Virus record (IMG/VR): IMGVR_UViG_3300037042_000313
Coordinates: 1-61,978 of that record
Direction: 5' to 3' (one strand)
Origin: a virus
Length of the DNA: 61,978 nt
Numbering within the stretch: the stretch's first letter is position 1; the number at the start of each line of letters is the position of its first letter. This document shows positions 46,822 through 54,198 of this stretch, in pieces. Position numbers and translations under genes: made by a program. The notes below the pieces were generated by a model. It saw only the letters and a list, made by a program, of their open reading frames with translations. It made no database searches and was not told the DNA's origin.

Positions 46822-46830
46822 ATGGCCTCC

Positions 46831-47220
46831 TTACGTTGTCACTGCGGTGACTGTACCAACAATTCCCTGTGCAACCAAGTAGTTTAGGGTTAAAGCCTCG
46901 GCGAAACCACTAGACCCACCAACAGGGTTCCAACCCCACTGAAACACTCGACTACCTTCCCCCAATGACCCGTCTGCAGTAAGCCCTGATTGGTAGTAAC
47001 TCTGGTCAGGGCGAGGCTCGCGGACAGCTTGGGGATCGTCTACCGGATACATACCCAACTGGAGTTGAGGATGATCTGGGTCCCAGCACTCAGTACACAC
47101 TAAGAGGTTGTAGTTCTTAGTTTTGATGATCTCTTTACGGAGTAGTTTCAGCTTAAAGCGTTGCCCACAGCGGCCACACTCCGCTATGGAATTCTTGCCT
47201 GAAGCGTACCTATTGCCCAT
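46831..47220 (-). CDS. Zinc-ribbon phage protein, 129 aa
   Basis: AECGRCGQRFKLKLL and VCTECWDPDHPQLQLGMYPV give two CxxC pairs forming a zinc ribbon, followed by DDPQAVREPRPDQ. This is a recurrent phage protein of unknown role located next to head-tail adaptor genes. Confidence 0.8.
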   Translation of the reverse strand: MGNRYASGKNSIAECGRCGQRFKLKLLRKEIIKTKNYNLLVCTECWDPDHPQLQLGMYPVDDPQAVREPRPDQSYYQSGLTADGSLGEGSRVFQWGWNPVGGSSGFAEALTLNYLVAQGIVGTVTAVTT

Positions 47221-47221
47221 A

Positions 47222-47914
47222 TCAGTTTATGTACATGGGCCTTGGGACAAACCGAACCGCTGCCTTATCCCGATCTTCAGCCGCAGCCAAGTCCCAAGCC
47301 TCATCATACTGGGCTTTAAGGACCGGAAGGCGCTCGGCACCAGATGCCAACTTACCCGCAAGGTAATAGGCCAACCCAGCAACCATGCACGGGATGAAGC
47401 GGAACGGCACATCCATCGTGTTCGTACCACCACCGGCGTCTTGGATTCGGCGAAGCCGCCAGTACACAAACGTGTAGTAGTTGCTTTGATTCGGAATCGG
47501 CCAAACAGTAACCGTAGGGATAGGGCTTTGCCGGTCAATGTAGACCTGAATCGGCCTAGCTTGGCTCAACTTGTTGGGGATCGTAGCGTATGTAGATACA
47601 GAGATACGAGTAATCGTCAAGTCGGCTTGGGTAGAGACGTTGCCCGGACTCGTACGAATCACGTGCTCCATCAGGTCTACCGTATCAGCCGGGAGATTGT
47701 AAGTCGCAGTACCTTGCACCAATGGAAAAGAGCCTTGCTCAACAGTCCAAAGGTTAATCCCACGATTAGCCCAATCAGCAAACATGAGATTAAGGCTGCG
47801 TCGAGCAGTCTTGAGGTCATAGCCCGTACGGAGTTCTGCACCACAACGCTCAAACGCCTCCTCGACAAGCTCTACAAGGTCAAGGTTAAACAGTGTGGTT
47901 CCGCTTGTGCTCAC
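47222..47914 (-). CDS. P22 gp4-like head-tail adaptor, 230 aa
   Basis: GTG start overlapping the upstream TGA. VELVEEAFERCGAELRTGYD then LKTARRSLNLMFADWANRGI and a beta core with TVTVWPIPNQSNYYTFVYWR match the tail accessory (gp4-like) adaptors of podoviruses. C-terminal helix LAYYLAGKLASGAERLPVLK. It should bind the portal ring bottom. Confidence 0.8.
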   Translation of the reverse strand: MSTSGTTLFNLDLVELVEEAFERCGAELRTGYDLKTARRSLNLMFADWANRGINLWTVEQGSFPLVQGTATYNLPADTVDLMEHVIRTSPGNVSTQADLTITRISVSTYATIPNKLSQARPIQVYIDRQSPIPTVTVWPIPNQSNYYTFVYWRLRRIQDAGGGTNTMDVPFRFIPCMVAGLAYYLAGKLASGAERLPVLKAQYDEAWDLAAAEDRDKAAVRFVPRPMYIN

Positions 47915-48429
47915 AATAGCTCCTTTAGACGCAAGCCAATTTTAACGAGTTCTTCAGAAGATGCGTCACTTTTGATCCGATTCGCCCGATGGCTAACTAC
48001 CCAAACATTGCCTTTAATATAGCCTAGTTTTGGGTTAATACGATCCAACGACGGATGAACATCGACAGACTCTGCATATGGGTCTAGCTTTACACCAAGT
48101 AAAGGGCAAAAATCTGGTACATAAATATCCTCTGCCGTAATAGAAAACTCCGTCCCAGTGCGCTTACACCTTTGCTTTGCCACGTTGTACAAGTACGCTG
48201 CGGGTCTACGTTTTCTGCGTGTTAACCAAGGCTTTGTCTTAGATGTTTGCTCATTACACTTCTTGCGGCGTTCAGCTTTTTCTGCTTCCGTAGCATTTAA
48301 CCATTTAATCTTATATTGCTCACGGTAATACTGCCTTGAACGCTCTTTAATACGCTCTTTATTTGCTTGGTAGTATTTAGCTAGATAAGCCTTTTTACTA
48401 CTAGCAGTGGCAGTAGATGGGGCCGTCAT
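47911..48429 (-). CDS. HNH-type homing endonuclease-like protein, 172 aa
   Basis: A highly basic helical N-terminus (AYLAKYYQANKERIKERSRQ) is followed by DFCPLLGVKL, PSLDRINPKLGYIKGNVWVV and SHRANRIKSDAS. This Cys pair/SLDRI/GNV-x-V-S/N-x2-K order is that of free-standing phage HNH-like nucleases. It lies inside the structural operon with a 4-base overlap to the adaptor gene, unlike ordinary virion genes; probable mobile insertion. Confidence 0.82.
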   Translation of the reverse strand: MTAPSTATASSKKAYLAKYYQANKERIKERSRQYYREQYKIKWLNATEAEKAERRKKCNEQTSKTKPWLTRRKRRPAAYLYNVAKQRCKRTGTEFSITAEDIYVPDFCPLLGVKLDPYAESVDVHPSLDRINPKLGYIKGNVWVVSHRANRIKSDASSEELVKIGLRLKELL

Positions 48430-48434
48430 TACTT

Positions 48435-48671
48435 TTACCTCTTAGCTGTCTTCAAGGATTGCTTGAAGGCTTTAGCCGTGGGCGCACCCGATTGACCAAC
48501 AGAGCGCATTTTCTCGCCAGACCCTTGAGCAATTCGCTTACGCTTCGCATGTATGTTGTCATACAAGCCCCCCTCTTTATACATGCCAACAGGGTAGTTG
48601 CCATCTCGCTTCTTGATAGTGCGTGGCAGCTTCTTAGGGTTAACAGCACCCATACCGCGAGATGGCATCAT
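48435..48671 (-). CDS. Small basic protein, 78 aa
   Basis: MMPSRGMGAVNPKKLPRTIK and GQSGAPTAKAFKQSLKTAKR. Lys/Arg-rich, probably disordered or helical. It belongs to the cluster of basic small late proteins. Function unknown; possibly packaged with DNA. Confidence 0.68.
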   Translation of the reverse strand: MMPSRGMGAVNPKKLPRTIKKRDGNYPVGMYKEGGLYDNIHAKRKRIAQGSGEKMRSVGQSGAPTAKAFKQSLKTAKR

Positions 48672-48673
48672 GA

Positions 48674-49432
48674 TTAGTACATCCTACCTTTAGTCTTACC
48701 CTTGGTGGCGATACCGTCGGCACGGCGCGAAGCGGAACCAATAGAACCGCCCTTACGGAACTCAATACCAACCTCGTCCTCATTACCCTTGGTACGTGAT
48801 GCTCTGGTAGGGGCTGGGGCTGCAGTGGTATTCTTTTCTACGTCTCTGACCGGAATGTTTCCGCGCCGTGGGTTGTTGTCAACCCCAGTCAAACGCTTTT
48901 CCGCTGCACTACCTGCACCAGACTTCAGCCGCTCTTCCGAGGCTTTGAACGTATCACGCTTGGCTGCGTTACTAGCAATATCTTTCTCGGCCTGAGCAGT
49001 AGCACGTGCCATACGAGTGGCGTTATCAGTATTACCCGCAACAAGTTTCGCTTCTTGACGGCCCTTGCTAGCAGCGTTAAGCAGCTTGCTGCCACCTTTG
49101 AGTACGCCATAACCAACACCCAGACCAGCAGCAATCTTACCGAGGTTGTCCGTAACATCCGAGCCGTACTTACGCGCCGCAGACTTCAGCGGGGTCTCGT
49201 AGGTATCCTGCTTATACCGGCCCGGACTAGGGACCGATGCGTCGGTTTTAGGGCTCTCGGCTTTCGACTCCGCAGCTTTGGGGGCTGGGGCTTCGGCTTT
49301 GGGGGCTGCCTTTGAAGAAGCTAACTCGGTGGTGTACTTCTTACCGTTATGGGTAAATGTATCCAGCCCAGAGTTCCTCGCCCTACGGAACGATTCCTTG
49401 AAGGAAATATCTTTGATTGGTTCGGAACTCAT
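48674..49432 (-). CDS. Virion-associated protein with ADGIA/GKT motif, 252 aa
   Basis: SFKESFRRARNSGLDTFTHN and GKKYTTEL at the N-terminus are seen in many phage virion proteins. A long Ala/Lys-rich region (helical) and the C-terminal RKGGSIGSASRRADGIATKG then KTKGRMY share a motif with the next two genes. It could be a capsid-internal or DNA-condensing protein. Confidence 0.68.
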   Translation of the reverse strand: MSSEPIKDISFKESFRRARNSGLDTFTHNGKKYTTELASSKAAPKAEAPAPKAAESKAESPKTDASVPSPGRYKQDTYETPLKSAARKYGSDVTDNLGKIAAGLGVGYGVLKGGSKLLNAASKGRQEAKLVAGNTDNATRMARATAQAEKDIASNAAKRDTFKASEERLKSGAGSAAEKRLTGVDNNPRRGNIPVRDVEKNTTAAPAPTRASRTKGNEDEVGIEFRKGGSIGSASRRADGIATKGKTKGRMY

Positions 49433-49899
49433 ACCATTCTCCCACGAGTTTTACCACGTTGTTCGCAGCCACCGCCCCGAGCCATCTTCTTGATAGCCCC
49501 ACCCTTGGCTTTAGCGCCTTCAGGGTCCATAGGTACCTTCTTGTCCTTACCCATCTTATCGGCGGTAAAGATATTAGCGTCCCGTGGATCAGGTTTAGCT
49601 GGCTTTGACGCTGCTTCAGCAGCGAGTTCGGCTTTCGTCTTACCCTTAGAAGGCTCTTGAGTAAGCGGGGGGTTGATAGCCCCACCCTTAGCCATCTTGG
49701 TACAACCGCCCTTTTTCATAGCCTGTGGCTGCTGTGGAAGTCCGCCCAAAGGGGCTTGCCCCGGAGCTTGTCCACCTACGAACACGTTGGTGTTAGGCGG
49801 CGGAGTAGGAGTGCTTGGAGCACCGGCCAAACTTTGCGGGAATGGGTATGAGCCTTGGGTGGCAGGACCACCATCAGCGTAGCGTTTTGCTTTTTTCAT
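49429..49899 (-). CDS. Pro/Gly-rich protein with KKGG motifs, 156 aa
   Basis: A Pro-rich N-terminal half (SLAGAPSTPTPPPNTNVF) is followed by MKKGGCTKMAKGGAINPPLT and KKMARGGGCEQRGKTRGRMV. The KKGGCTKMAKGG element is repeated exactly in the next gene (49914). Likely disordered. Unknown role in the virion. Confidence 0.68.
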   Translation of the reverse strand: MKKAKRYADGGPATQGSYPFPQSLAGAPSTPTPPPNTNVFVGGQAPGQAPLGGLPQQPQAMKKGGCTKMAKGGAINPPLTQEPSKGKTKAELAAEAASKPAKPDPRDANIFTADKMGKDKKVPMDPEGAKAKGGAIKKMARGGGCEQRGKTRGRMV

Positions 49900-49913
49900 G
49901 GTGGTCCTCTATC

Positions 49914-50345
49914 TCAACGCTTCATTTTGATCTGCGTAGCTTGGGTCTTACCCTTCTTGGCGATGCCATCGGCAGCACGGGTGAAACCACCCTTAGCCAT
50001 CTTGGTGCAGCCGCCCTTCTTCATGGCCTCTTCCTTCTCGTGCTTAATCATAGAAGCAGGAGCGCCCTTCTTTTTCATGAAGGAGATTTCCTTTTTGACC
50101 ATTGCTTTAGATTCTTTCATATCACCGCCTTTTGCAAAGAGTTCAGATTTACCCTGCCGAGTATTAGGTTTGTTAACCTTTTGGAGGTCGGCACGAGCAG
50201 GTTTAACCGCACCGAACTTCATCTTCTTGTCTGCGGCAACGAAGTCTTTACCAACAGATTTAGGTACACCGGCCTTCTTAGCAAAAGCAGGGCTATGCGC
50301 TACTGCTGCCATGAAGTCGTGTTGCTTCTTTGATGTAGATGGCAT
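49914..50345 (-). CDS. Basic protein with KKGG and ADGIA motifs, 143 aa
   Basis: Start at MPSTSKKQHDFMAAVAHSPA (ATG 50345). The N-terminal domain (FAKKAGVPKSVGKDFVAADK) is a frequent phage element. The C-terminus MKKGGCTKMAKGGFTRAADG then IAKKGKT repeats the motif of the 49429 gene. Highly basic. Confidence 0.7.
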   Translation of the reverse strand: MPSTSKKQHDFMAAVAHSPAFAKKAGVPKSVGKDFVAADKKMKFGAVKPARADLQKVNKPNTRQGKSELFAKGGDMKESKAMVKKEISFMKKKGAPASMIKHEKEEAMKKGGCTKMAKGGFTRAADGIAKKGKTQATQIKMKR

Positions 50346-50521
50346 TACTTTCTCCCCATCCAACCCTGTACCGTATCGCTTTCCCAGATGCGGATACCAG
50401 TCCAAATGATCGTAAACAGTGCCGCAATAGCTGGCAGTACATCCACAAGAGCCCCTATTACGGTTACTACTGATACCGCGTCAAGGGTATGCTTAAACAG
50501 TTCTGAGTGTTCGTGATCCAT
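50345..50521 (-). CDS. 58-aa membrane protein, holin-like
   Basis: GGAAG precedes ATG 50521; a frame extension to 50587 lacks a site. After MDHEHSELFKHTLDA come two hydrophobic segments (VSVVTVIGALVDVLPAIAAL, FTIIWTGIRIW) and a short polar end. It looks like a small phage holin or an inner-membrane protein, in addition to the two membrane proteins of the lysis cassette. Confidence 0.6.
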   Translation of the reverse strand: MDHEHSELFKHTLDAVSVVTVIGALVDVLPAIAALFTIIWTGIRIWESDTVQGWMGRK

Positions 50522-50522
50522 T

Positions 50523-50777
50523 TTAGCACTTCCAAGCTCTGAGGCTTTTGTTGATACGGCTGTCTGGATCATTTGCGGTTTTGGCACTTGTCAGCTTCTT
50601 CTTCATGCCCGACATTCGGGCGCAGAATGAATCCTTGCGTGAACCGCCTTCAGGCTGCGGAGCCTTGAGCCCCGGCTTGCCCGGATTGGCTTTGTTGTAA
50701 GAGGCGCGGCCTTTGGCGTTCAATCCGCCAGCCTCCGCTTTGCCTTCCTTACGAGTCCAAGCCGGTGACTTAGCCAT
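50523..50777 (-). CDS. DUF6321-like small protein, 84 aa
   Basis: AWTRKEGKAEAGGLNAKGRA, KAPQPEGGSRKDSFCARMSG and DSRINKSLRAWKC follow a pattern I associate with DUF6321, a widespread late phage protein of unknown function. Basic with two conserved Cys. Start at ATG 50777; in-frame codons upstream overlap the neighbouring gene. Confidence 0.72.
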   Translation of the reverse strand: MAKSPAWTRKEGKAEAGGLNAKGRASYNKANPGKPGLKAPQPEGGSRKDSFCARMSGMKKKLTSAKTANDPDSRINKSLRAWKC

Positions 50778-50779
50778 GA

Positions 50780-51076
50780 TTATGCCCAAACACGCGCTGG
50801 TGTGGCGACTTGAATCGCATAGGAATCCAACTCTGGTGCTTCTGCGTCATGGCGCACATTAACGTGGTAGCCAGTCACCGCAGCCATCTCAGGAGTCCGA
50901 ACGTCATCTATGGTGGTAATGTTACCAGTCGGCTTGTAGATTGTACCGATGACATCAATGGCCGTGTACTTCGGTCGCATCACAACTTCCGATACGCCGT
51001 CAACAAGGATCGTGTCTTTAGCAAACAGAACGGCATCAGCCGCCTTCTGGCTAGTGAACTTGAGGAAGTAGTCCAT
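50780..51076 (-). CDS. Hypothetical structural protein, 98 aa
   Basis: A beta/alpha protein (FTSQKAADAVLFAKDTILVD, then VIGTIYKPTGNITTIDDVRT, then AVTGYHVNVRH). It directly follows the lectin-like gene and is likely a small virion or assembly protein. Not recognised. Confidence 0.68.
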   Translation of the reverse strand: MDYFLKFTSQKAADAVLFAKDTILVDGVSEVVMRPKYTAIDVIGTIYKPTGNITTIDDVRTPEMAAVTGYHVNVRHDAEAPELDSYAIQVATPARVWA

Positions 51077-51080
51077 GTGT

Positions 51081-52316
51081 TTAGGCCGTGATGGATTGAA
51101 GTTCGGTGTCGCTCAGGCGGCGGGGGTAGTAGGTGATGGAACTAATTGCGCCATTCCAAGGAGTTCCTCCGTCATATCTAGCGCCAATGGCAAGTTTTGT
51201 TACCGTTGGCACTCCGGCAGTGCTAGTAGCCACAGTGTCCAATACCCCATTAAATGCTATCTTATTGTCGGAGGACTTATACGCAAGCGCGGCTTTACCA
51301 ATGGTATCAATAGCCCACGGCGTTGTTACCGATCCGGTATATACAGCAGTGCCAACCGTTACCACCCCATTCACAAAACTCGTTCCAGACGTTTTAACTA
51401 TTTGCGCTCTTTGTGCAAACGTCCCATCATCAAACGCCACAAGAATCTTTATGGTAGAAGTTACCGGTGAGTATGGAACGGCAACAGCCATCAACGTCCC
51501 CTCAGTCGCGTTGTACCAAGGCGTTAGGGTGGTGACAGATGCAAAATCTTGTGCGCGGGTTGCTTCTGCTGCGACGGTAGGGATGTACGAGGTGGCAAAT
51601 GCACCGACTTCGAGTTGAGCGCCCCAAACATGGACACCAGAGGTGCCGTCACCAGTGTAAGAAACCACATTGTCGCTTGGCGAAGGAATGAGCGTGTTAT
51701 TGACGGAACCAACACGGGCGCCAGAGATGCTGCACCTGTACCAACCATTGCCAACAGGCTGAATGATAGGCGAAGATGCTCCAGTTATGGTGCCAATCGT
51801 GCCAGAGCTTACGTTGAACCACACAAACAGTGTGTTACCAATTGACAGCCGCAGCCAGTCATACCCGCCAGCTTTCGCGTAAACTGAGTGCGTTTCTGTT
51901 GTGGATACTGTTCCAGCAGAACGGATGACGTAGTGGTTTCCAGCAGCGGTATCTGGAATAATCGTATCGGCTGTCAGTGTTCCATCGGGGGCAGCCACAG
52001 AATCTGCCGCGACTGTTACACCAATCTTGCCCCATATAGCATTCTCAAACTCTTGAGAATATGTAAATAGGTTCGTCCTAGCCTCCTCGATCAGCAACCC
52101 CTGTGGCTGTAGCGTCGATGGGTTGTAGTCGAGGCGGGGTACGTTTGTACCTGCCAACTGCAGGATTCCAGTCGAGTCGTAGTACGAACCCGAACTTGCT
52201 CTGGTGAAGGTGATACTCGGGTCGAGCGTGGTGCTCCCTGCAAACTGCAAGTTGAGCGAAGGCCCGCCCGCAGCGGACGAGGCCCGTGGGAACCCCATAC
52301 CAAACCCGAATGTCAT
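51081..52316 (-). CDS. LamG/concanavalin-like virion protein, 411 aa
   Basis: N-terminal FTRASSGSYYDSTGILQLAG and GLLIEEARTNLFTYSQEFEN form the head-binding domain of many phage carbohydrate-binding proteins. A beta-sandwich follows, and the C-terminus (GAISSITYYPRRLSDTELQS) is a LamG (laminin G-like) lectin ending. It is encoded next to the spike-base protein and probably decorates the virion or contacts host glycans. Confidence 0.82.
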   Translation of the reverse strand: MTFGFGMGFPRASSAAGGPSLNLQFAGSTTLDPSITFTRASSGSYYDSTGILQLAGTNVPRLDYNPSTLQPQGLLIEEARTNLFTYSQEFENAIWGKIGVTVAADSVAAPDGTLTADTIIPDTAAGNHYVIRSAGTVSTTETHSVYAKAGGYDWLRLSIGNTLFVWFNVSSGTIGTITGASSPIIQPVGNGWYRCSISGARVGSVNNTLIPSPSDNVVSYTGDGTSGVHVWGAQLEVGAFATSYIPTVAAEATRAQDFASVTTLTPWYNATEGTLMAVAVPYSPVTSTIKILVAFDDGTFAQRAQIVKTSGTSFVNGVVTVGTAVYTGSVTTPWAIDTIGKAALAYKSSDNKIAFNGVLDTVATSTAGVPTVTKLAIGARYDGGTPWNGAISSITYYPRRLSDTELQSITA

Positions 52317-52570
52317 CAGAAAATCCTGACCATGTTCGTGGCGGTCGTCGTGCTTGCAAACACTTGAATCACCTGAACAGGAAGAACTGAACCAGCCAAC
52401 ACACCAACGAACGTGACATCGCTGCCCTGAACAGTCAGCACACGAACCGTACCGCCACCGCCCACAAAGACGATAGACCCCGTGGGGAATTTAACGGTAT
52501 CGCTCGTGGTTACAGCTTCCGCATCACCCGGATACATTGGAAATGTGGGCGAGTAATTAGTCTTTGCCAT
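52316..52570 (-). CDS. Spike-base-like protein, 84 aa
   Basis: AEAVTTSDTVKFPTGSIVFV and GGGGTVRVLTVQGSDVTFVG, VLPVQVIQVFASTTTATNMV: repeated short strands matching the RCAP_rcc01079 spike-base family known from gene transfer agents. Overlaps the lectin-like gene, so the two products likely assemble together. Confidence 0.75.
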   Translation of the reverse strand: MAKTNYSPTFPMYPGDAEAVTTSDTVKFPTGSIVFVGGGGTVRVLTVQGSDVTFVGVLAGSVLPVQVIQVFASTTTATNMVRIF

Positions 52571-52588
52571 GAGGCACTCCTATGAAGA

Positions 52589-52604
52589 GGGGGCCGAAGC
52601 CCCC
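52589..52604 (-). other. UUCG-loop hairpin between late genes
   Basis: On the minus strand GGGGGC-TTCG-GCCCCC, without a following T-run. It sits between the 52613 and 52316 genes and may be an RNA processing or attenuation hairpin. Confidence 0.65.
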
Positions 52605-52612
52605 GAGACTAA

Positions 52613-53095
52613 TTAGGCGGAGACAGGATTAGAAACTGCCGTGGTGCCAACAACCTGCTTCTGAGCGTAGTTCACGGTCACAATGAACCGGCCAGCGCCC
52701 AAGGTGCCCGTACCGACGACATCACGAATATAGACGGTCGTGTCAGCAGTGGTGGAGGTTTGCCATGCAAGCTGCGTAGCAGCCGTGGTCGTGCCCGTGA
52801 AGCGGCCACCAGCGGTGGTAGCGACAGCAGCGGACAGTTGAGCGCCGCCAGAAGCGGTACCAACCGAAACGGTAGTCGTGCCCGTGGTTGCAGCAACCAC
52901 TTGGTCAATCACGATATTGATGATCTGTGCGCCAGCGGGAAGGATCATGGCGGCAACATCATAGTTACCAATGACCGCGCCGGTCAGATCACCAGAGTCA
53001 TAAGATTGGCTCAGAACCACAAGGCCAGCATTGCGACCGGGGTTGTTGAGTACAGTACCGACGCGCAGGGGGCCGGAGAATGAAGCGAACGACAT
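52613..53095 (-). CDS. Structural protein, 160 aa
   Basis: FSGPLRVGTVLNNPGRNAGL followed by a Thr/Ala/Val-rich beta domain (TGTTTVSVGTASGGAQLSAA) typical of capsid decoration or head-fibre proteins. First gene after the internal terminator and promoter, so its dose may differ from the capsid genes. Confidence 0.7.
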   Translation of the reverse strand: MSFASFSGPLRVGTVLNNPGRNAGLVVLSQSYDSGDLTGAVIGNYDVAAMILPAGAQIINIVIDQVVAATTGTTTVSVGTASGGAQLSAAVATTAGGRFTGTTTAATQLAWQTSTTADTTVYIRDVVGTGTLGAGRFIVTVNYAQKQVVGTTAVSNPVSA

Positions 53096-53175
53096 GATGA
53101 GTCCTCAGTAGGGCTTGCTGTCTTGAGGAGTAGTCTGCCAAGTCAGTCAACAAGCCAAGTAGTCTTGGTACAGCA

Positions 53176-53204
53176 GTTGTACCACAAGCGAATCACTTGT
53201 GCAA
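53176..53204 (-). promoter_or_regulatory. Candidate leftward promoter within late operon
   Basis: On the minus strand TTGCAC (53204-53199) and TACAAC (53181-53176) are 17 bases apart, with TGG just before the -10. It lies right after the terminator at 53207-53238, which makes the combination sensible. The -10 is only moderately close to consensus. Confidence 0.5.
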
Positions 53205-53206
53205 AT

Positions 53207-53238
53207 AAAAAGGGGAAAAGGCTTGTGACCTTCTCCCC
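53207..53238 (-). terminator. Rho-independent terminator after capsid gene
   Basis: On the minus strand GGGGAGAAGG (53238-53229) pairs with CCTTTTCCCC (53221-53212, one G-U) over a seven-base loop, then TTTTT (53211-53207). It lies immediately downstream of the major capsid gene and would limit readthrough into the later structural genes. Confidence 0.9.
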
Positions 53239-53272
53239 TCCGACCGGGAACCCCCAATCCTATCTAACTATA

Positions 53273-54184
53273 TCAGGTCGAACCTGACGATCCCCACATA
53301 CCCAGAGGATCAGACCAGCCGAACGAATAACGCTCGCGGGCCTTGTAACGGACATTTCCGGTGTCGAAATCACCATCCATTGAGTTCTGCAGCGGCGTGC
53401 GAACGAAATGCTTCATGCCGTTAGGAACGTCGGTGGTCAGATACCAGCCGTTCGAGTCGGTCAAGAAGTTGTTAACGGTGTAGCCTTCAGGGACCGAACC
53501 GTTGTTCTTCAGAGCATTGATGTCGTTGTCGGTGGTGCCAACACGGAGGCTGGTTTCCAACAGACGGGTAGCAACGAACTGCAGAGCAGGGGGGACGATC
53601 ATCTTCTTAGGCTTAGCGGCGATCAGCAGACCACGCTCATCCGTCCAAGCGGCGATCTGAATGACGGCTGCTTCCAGCGACGTTTCGTTCAGGTCAACTT
53701 GGGTCGAAGGCGTGTTGCTGTTGGTACCACCGGACACCAGAGGGTGAGCAGCGCTGAACAGAGCAACACCGTCACCACCAGCATAAGCGCCGGAGAAACC
53801 GTTGTTCAGAACTGCGGCAGCCTTAACCTGCTTGGTGTAGGCCATAGCCCGTGCCAAAGACTTCGTGTAACGAGCCGAGAGGCTGTCATACAGATTGTCT
53901 TCAACAGCTTCTTCGGTAATCGAGAAGCCAAGAGCGATGGTTTCGTGCGTATAGCGGGTAGACCATGCTTCTTGCGCATTGTCGTAGGCGATAGCAGTAC
54001 CTTCGTTCTTCACTGGAGCAGCGGAGAAACCAGACAGCTTGGTTTCTTCTTCGAAGGAACGCTCAGAGGTTTCAGCCTCGTAGATTTCCTTGTGCTGCTC
54101 ACCGTAACGAGCGTACTCCATACCAAACAAGGCATTGAGGCCGGGGAGGAGTTCTTTAAGTAGTTGTGCGCGTGAAATAGCCAT
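53273..54184 (-). CDS. Major capsid protein (Mu gpT-like), 303 aa
   Basis: LLKELLPGLNALFGMEYARY at the N-terminus, NEGTAIAYDNAQEAWSTRYT, LALGFSITEEAVEDNLYDSL-type helix, and KKMIVPPALQFVATRLLETS with a GYTVNNFLTD segment fit the Mu gpT-like HK97-fold capsid family. Length fits. It follows the head genes and precedes a terminator, expected for a highly expressed protein. No long scaffold-like N-terminal arm, so a separate scaffold is needed (see 55558). Confidence 0.9.
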   Translation of the reverse strand: MAISRAQLLKELLPGLNALFGMEYARYGEQHKEIYEAETSERSFEEETKLSGFSAAPVKNEGTAIAYDNAQEAWSTRYTHETIALGFSITEEAVEDNLYDSLSARYTKSLARAMAYTKQVKAAAVLNNGFSGAYAGGDGVALFSAAHPLVSGGTNSNTPSTQVDLNETSLEAAVIQIAAWTDERGLLIAAKPKKMIVPPALQFVATRLLETSLRVGTTDNDINALKNNGSVPEGYTVNNFLTDSNGWYLTTDVPNGMKHFVRTPLQNSMDGDFDTGNVRYKARERYSFGWSDPLGMWGSSGST

Positions 54185-54198
54185 GATTCAGCTCCTAG

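Noticed and set aside
45752-48022. Long forward-strand open frames (266 and 299 codons) opposite late genes
   Set aside because: They are antisense to well-supported structural genes and have basic, unnatural compositions typical of shadow frames.
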